A DNA stretch of 64,000 bases from Ceratobasidium sp. AG-K (lineage: Eukaryota > Basidiomycota > Agaricomycetes > Cantharellales > Ceratobasidiaceae). The stretch covers positions 1,240,001-1,304,000 of the forward strand of contig JAWNGF010000007.1 in NCBI GenBank assembly GCA_037039685.1. Direction: 5' to 3'. The notes beneath the pieces are model-generated. The model searched no databases. It was not told the DNA's origin and saw only the letters and a program-made list of their open reading frames with translations. Below are positions 62,524-64,000 of this stretch, in pieces. The translations under genes and the position numbers were made by a program. The first letter of the stretch is position 1. Each line of letters opens with the position of its first letter.

Positions 62524-63149
62524 TGTTGCAACCCAACACTATGATGGTTGCCAACTGTGACTGTATGTGCTTAACTCAAGACTTAGAGAGACTTGGCACC
62601 CAAAGGGCTGTGAACTGTAGACTGTGAACAGTGCTAAGGCCTGAGGATCAAAGGTATCCCTGAGGGAAGCCAGGTGAGGGATTGTTTGTTGGGGAAAATG
62701 ATGAGGCAAAACAAGATGGGGATACCATGCTTGTTGTTGCCTCATTATATATTCAGAGAAAGGCATGAGTCATACTCATGCCAAGGAACAAGTCATACAA
62801 ACTAACCAATCAGAAAGCACTATGAGTCATGTCCTATAAAGAAACATGACTTGCCAAGAAAGGAAGTCGTAAGACAAAGGAAAGAGAAGCAGCATAAGGC
62901 TGCACACAGACAAAAGAACATAAGACAAAGGAGACAGGACAAAAGGCAAGCCAAGACAGAGGGAACAACAGGAAGGAAACAAGAGACAGAGCCTATGGGG
63001 GGACCATAGGTCTCAACATGACCCCCACTTAGGAGCCCATTTAGGGGACCTGAATGGCAACTACTGTAGTTTACAGTTGCCTGCCATTTTTTCAAATGCC
63101 TCCCTGCCCCCCTGGGACTAAATAGCCTCCTCCTCCACTTCTATGACTA
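62524..63149 (-). mobile_element. Gy3 copy: LTR (62524-63018) and adjoining internal end, inserted in the Gy4 LTR
   Basis: The LTR begins TGTTGCAACC and ends GGTCTCAACA on the plus strand and is the reverse-oriented relative of 22132-22628. Bases 63019-63149 hold the complement of a purine tract (CCCCCAC) and, on the minus strand, the last codons of an ORF3-like frame ending NCKLQ (compare DCAVQ in Gy1). The frame has a stop near 63119. The copy is cut at 63149 by Gy1-e. Confidence 0.7.
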
Positions 63150-64000
63150 TGTCGTAAGCTTCTTCTTGGTGGCTATGAGGGAAGCCGCAATGGAGAGTGG
63201 ACAGCACTAAGACCTAAGTGACCTCTTGAACCGCAACGCACTTAAGCGTCTGTAGGCTCTTGAGGGTAGGGGTGGTTCAAAGTGTCACTCAAGGGGGATG
63301 TTTGATGAGACAAAACAAGCTGGGGTTACCAGGCTTGTTGGTTCTCTATATATATTCACAAAGAGGCTGAGTCATACAAGGCGCAGCCACACGAGTCAAG
63401 CAAAACAGCCAGTCAGGAGTGTCCATGTGAGTCATGCTGTATAGACAGACATGACTCATACAAAGCACAGCCGCGTTACACAATGTAACAGAATAACCAC
63501 AAGAAAGTGGCAACGCAGCACAGGAACAGACAAACAACACACAAACAGAACAACAAACATGACAGCAGACAGGCGAGACACTGGTTGAGCCTTATGGAGT
63601 GAGCTGGCTCATGACATTACTCCCCCTTAAGAGTCCATTTGGGGGACCTTGAATGGACTCACTGTAATGTGCAGTCCTTTTCCTTCCGCTCCATGTACTC
63701 CTTGAACCCTTCCTCCTCCAAGGTTAGGTTGATGGGATTGAACACAGTATTACCCGGTTCATCCGAGAATTTCTCCCACTCCTCCCAAGTTTCCTCCTTT
63801 GTCCAATCCGCCTTTGACCAGTCCAAAACCCGCTTCTGGGCTTCCACGAACTCCTCATCCCATTGTTGCACGTCAGCCTCTGCCTCCTTCCATGCCGATA
63901 CGTCAGTTTCCTCCTTCCTCCACCAGTAAGGCTCCCATTCAATTTTTTCCTTCTGGTAACGGCCCCTCTCCATCCTCCAGTTGCTCAGGTCCTTCTCGTA
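63150..64000 (-). mobile_element. Gy1-e: Gy1 copy running off the right edge
   Basis: 3' LTR 63150-63616 (467 bp, slightly longer than the others), beginning TGTCGTAAGC and ending GCTCATGACA, then TTACTCCCCC. The five bases before it are GACTA, the expected duplication; the other end is outside the window. Confidence 0.9.
63659..64000 (-). CDS. Gy1-e ORF3, C-terminal part (cut by window edge)
   Basis: Minus-strand frame from the edge (YEKDLSNWRMERG) to the stop at 63659-63661. It keeps the W-rich region (KIEWEPYWWRKEE, VLDWSKADWTKEETWEEW) and is slightly shorter in the acidic tail than Gy1-c. No stop in the visible 113 codons. The remainder is outside the window. Confidence 0.8.
   Translation of the reverse strand, partial: YEKDLSNWRMERGRYQKEKIEWEPYWWRKEETDVSAWKEAEADVQQWDEEFVEAQKRVLDWSKADWTKEETWEEWEKFSDEPGNTVFNPINLTLEEEGFKEYMERKEKDCTLQ

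Overview
The window looks like a filamentous basidiomycete chromosome, most probably an Agaricomycete close to Rhizoctonia. The evidence is protein-coding style with 46-69 bp GT-AG introns, a NACHT-type WD40 gene, a serine carboxypeptidase of fungal type, chromodomain Ty3/gypsy elements (chromoviruses), a Plavaka-type DNA transposon and a Tc1 element. No tRNA, rRNA, CRISPR or prokaryotic feature was seen. The species call is inference.

Only two host genes are visible. Positions 3-2237 are the C-terminal part of a WD40 receptor-like gene that enters from the left edge. The second is an S10 serine carboxypeptidase on the minus strand. Its pieces lie at 3307-4761, 5339-5358, 13908-13963, 14020-14085 and about 21042-21282. 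They are separated by a 575 bp inverted-repeat element (4762-5336) and two full LTR retrotransposons (5378-13868 and 14086-21036).

Everything from about 22132 to the right edge is mobile DNA. I use working names. Gy1 copies are a (5378-13868, +), b (38756-44207, -), c (46955-54177, -), d (54937-62143, +) and e (63150 to beyond the edge, -). Gy2 copies are a (14086-21036, +) and b (36962-54873, +). Gy3 is a solo LTR (22132-22628) and a fragment (62524-63149). Gy4 is an old minus-strand element whose 3' LTR is 23414-23901 and whose 5' LTR begins at 62210. The nesting can be read from target-site duplications and restored reading frames. Gy4 contains a Plavaka transposon (about 29304-36538), Gy2-b and Gy1-d. 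Gy2-b in turn contains Gy1-b and Gy1-c. The Gy4 5' LTR is cut by a Gy3 copy, which is itself cut by Gy1-e. A Tc1 element sits in the gag of Gy1-a.

Gy1-c (gag, pol, ORF3) and Gy2-a (gag, pol) look complete, and each pair of LTRs differs at about one base, so they are the candidate active copies. The families share an expression plan: a TATA box, a self-complementary primer site two bases after the LTR, and (Gy1 and Gy2) a GGGAAAA slippery heptamer plus hairpin at the gag/pol junction. The least familiar components are a conserved tryptophan-rich third gene (ORF3) after pol in Gy1, and in Gy2 a predicted leader of about 1.45 kb that contains no ATG yet carries a long coiled-coil reading frame. 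Older copies show heavy CpG decay.
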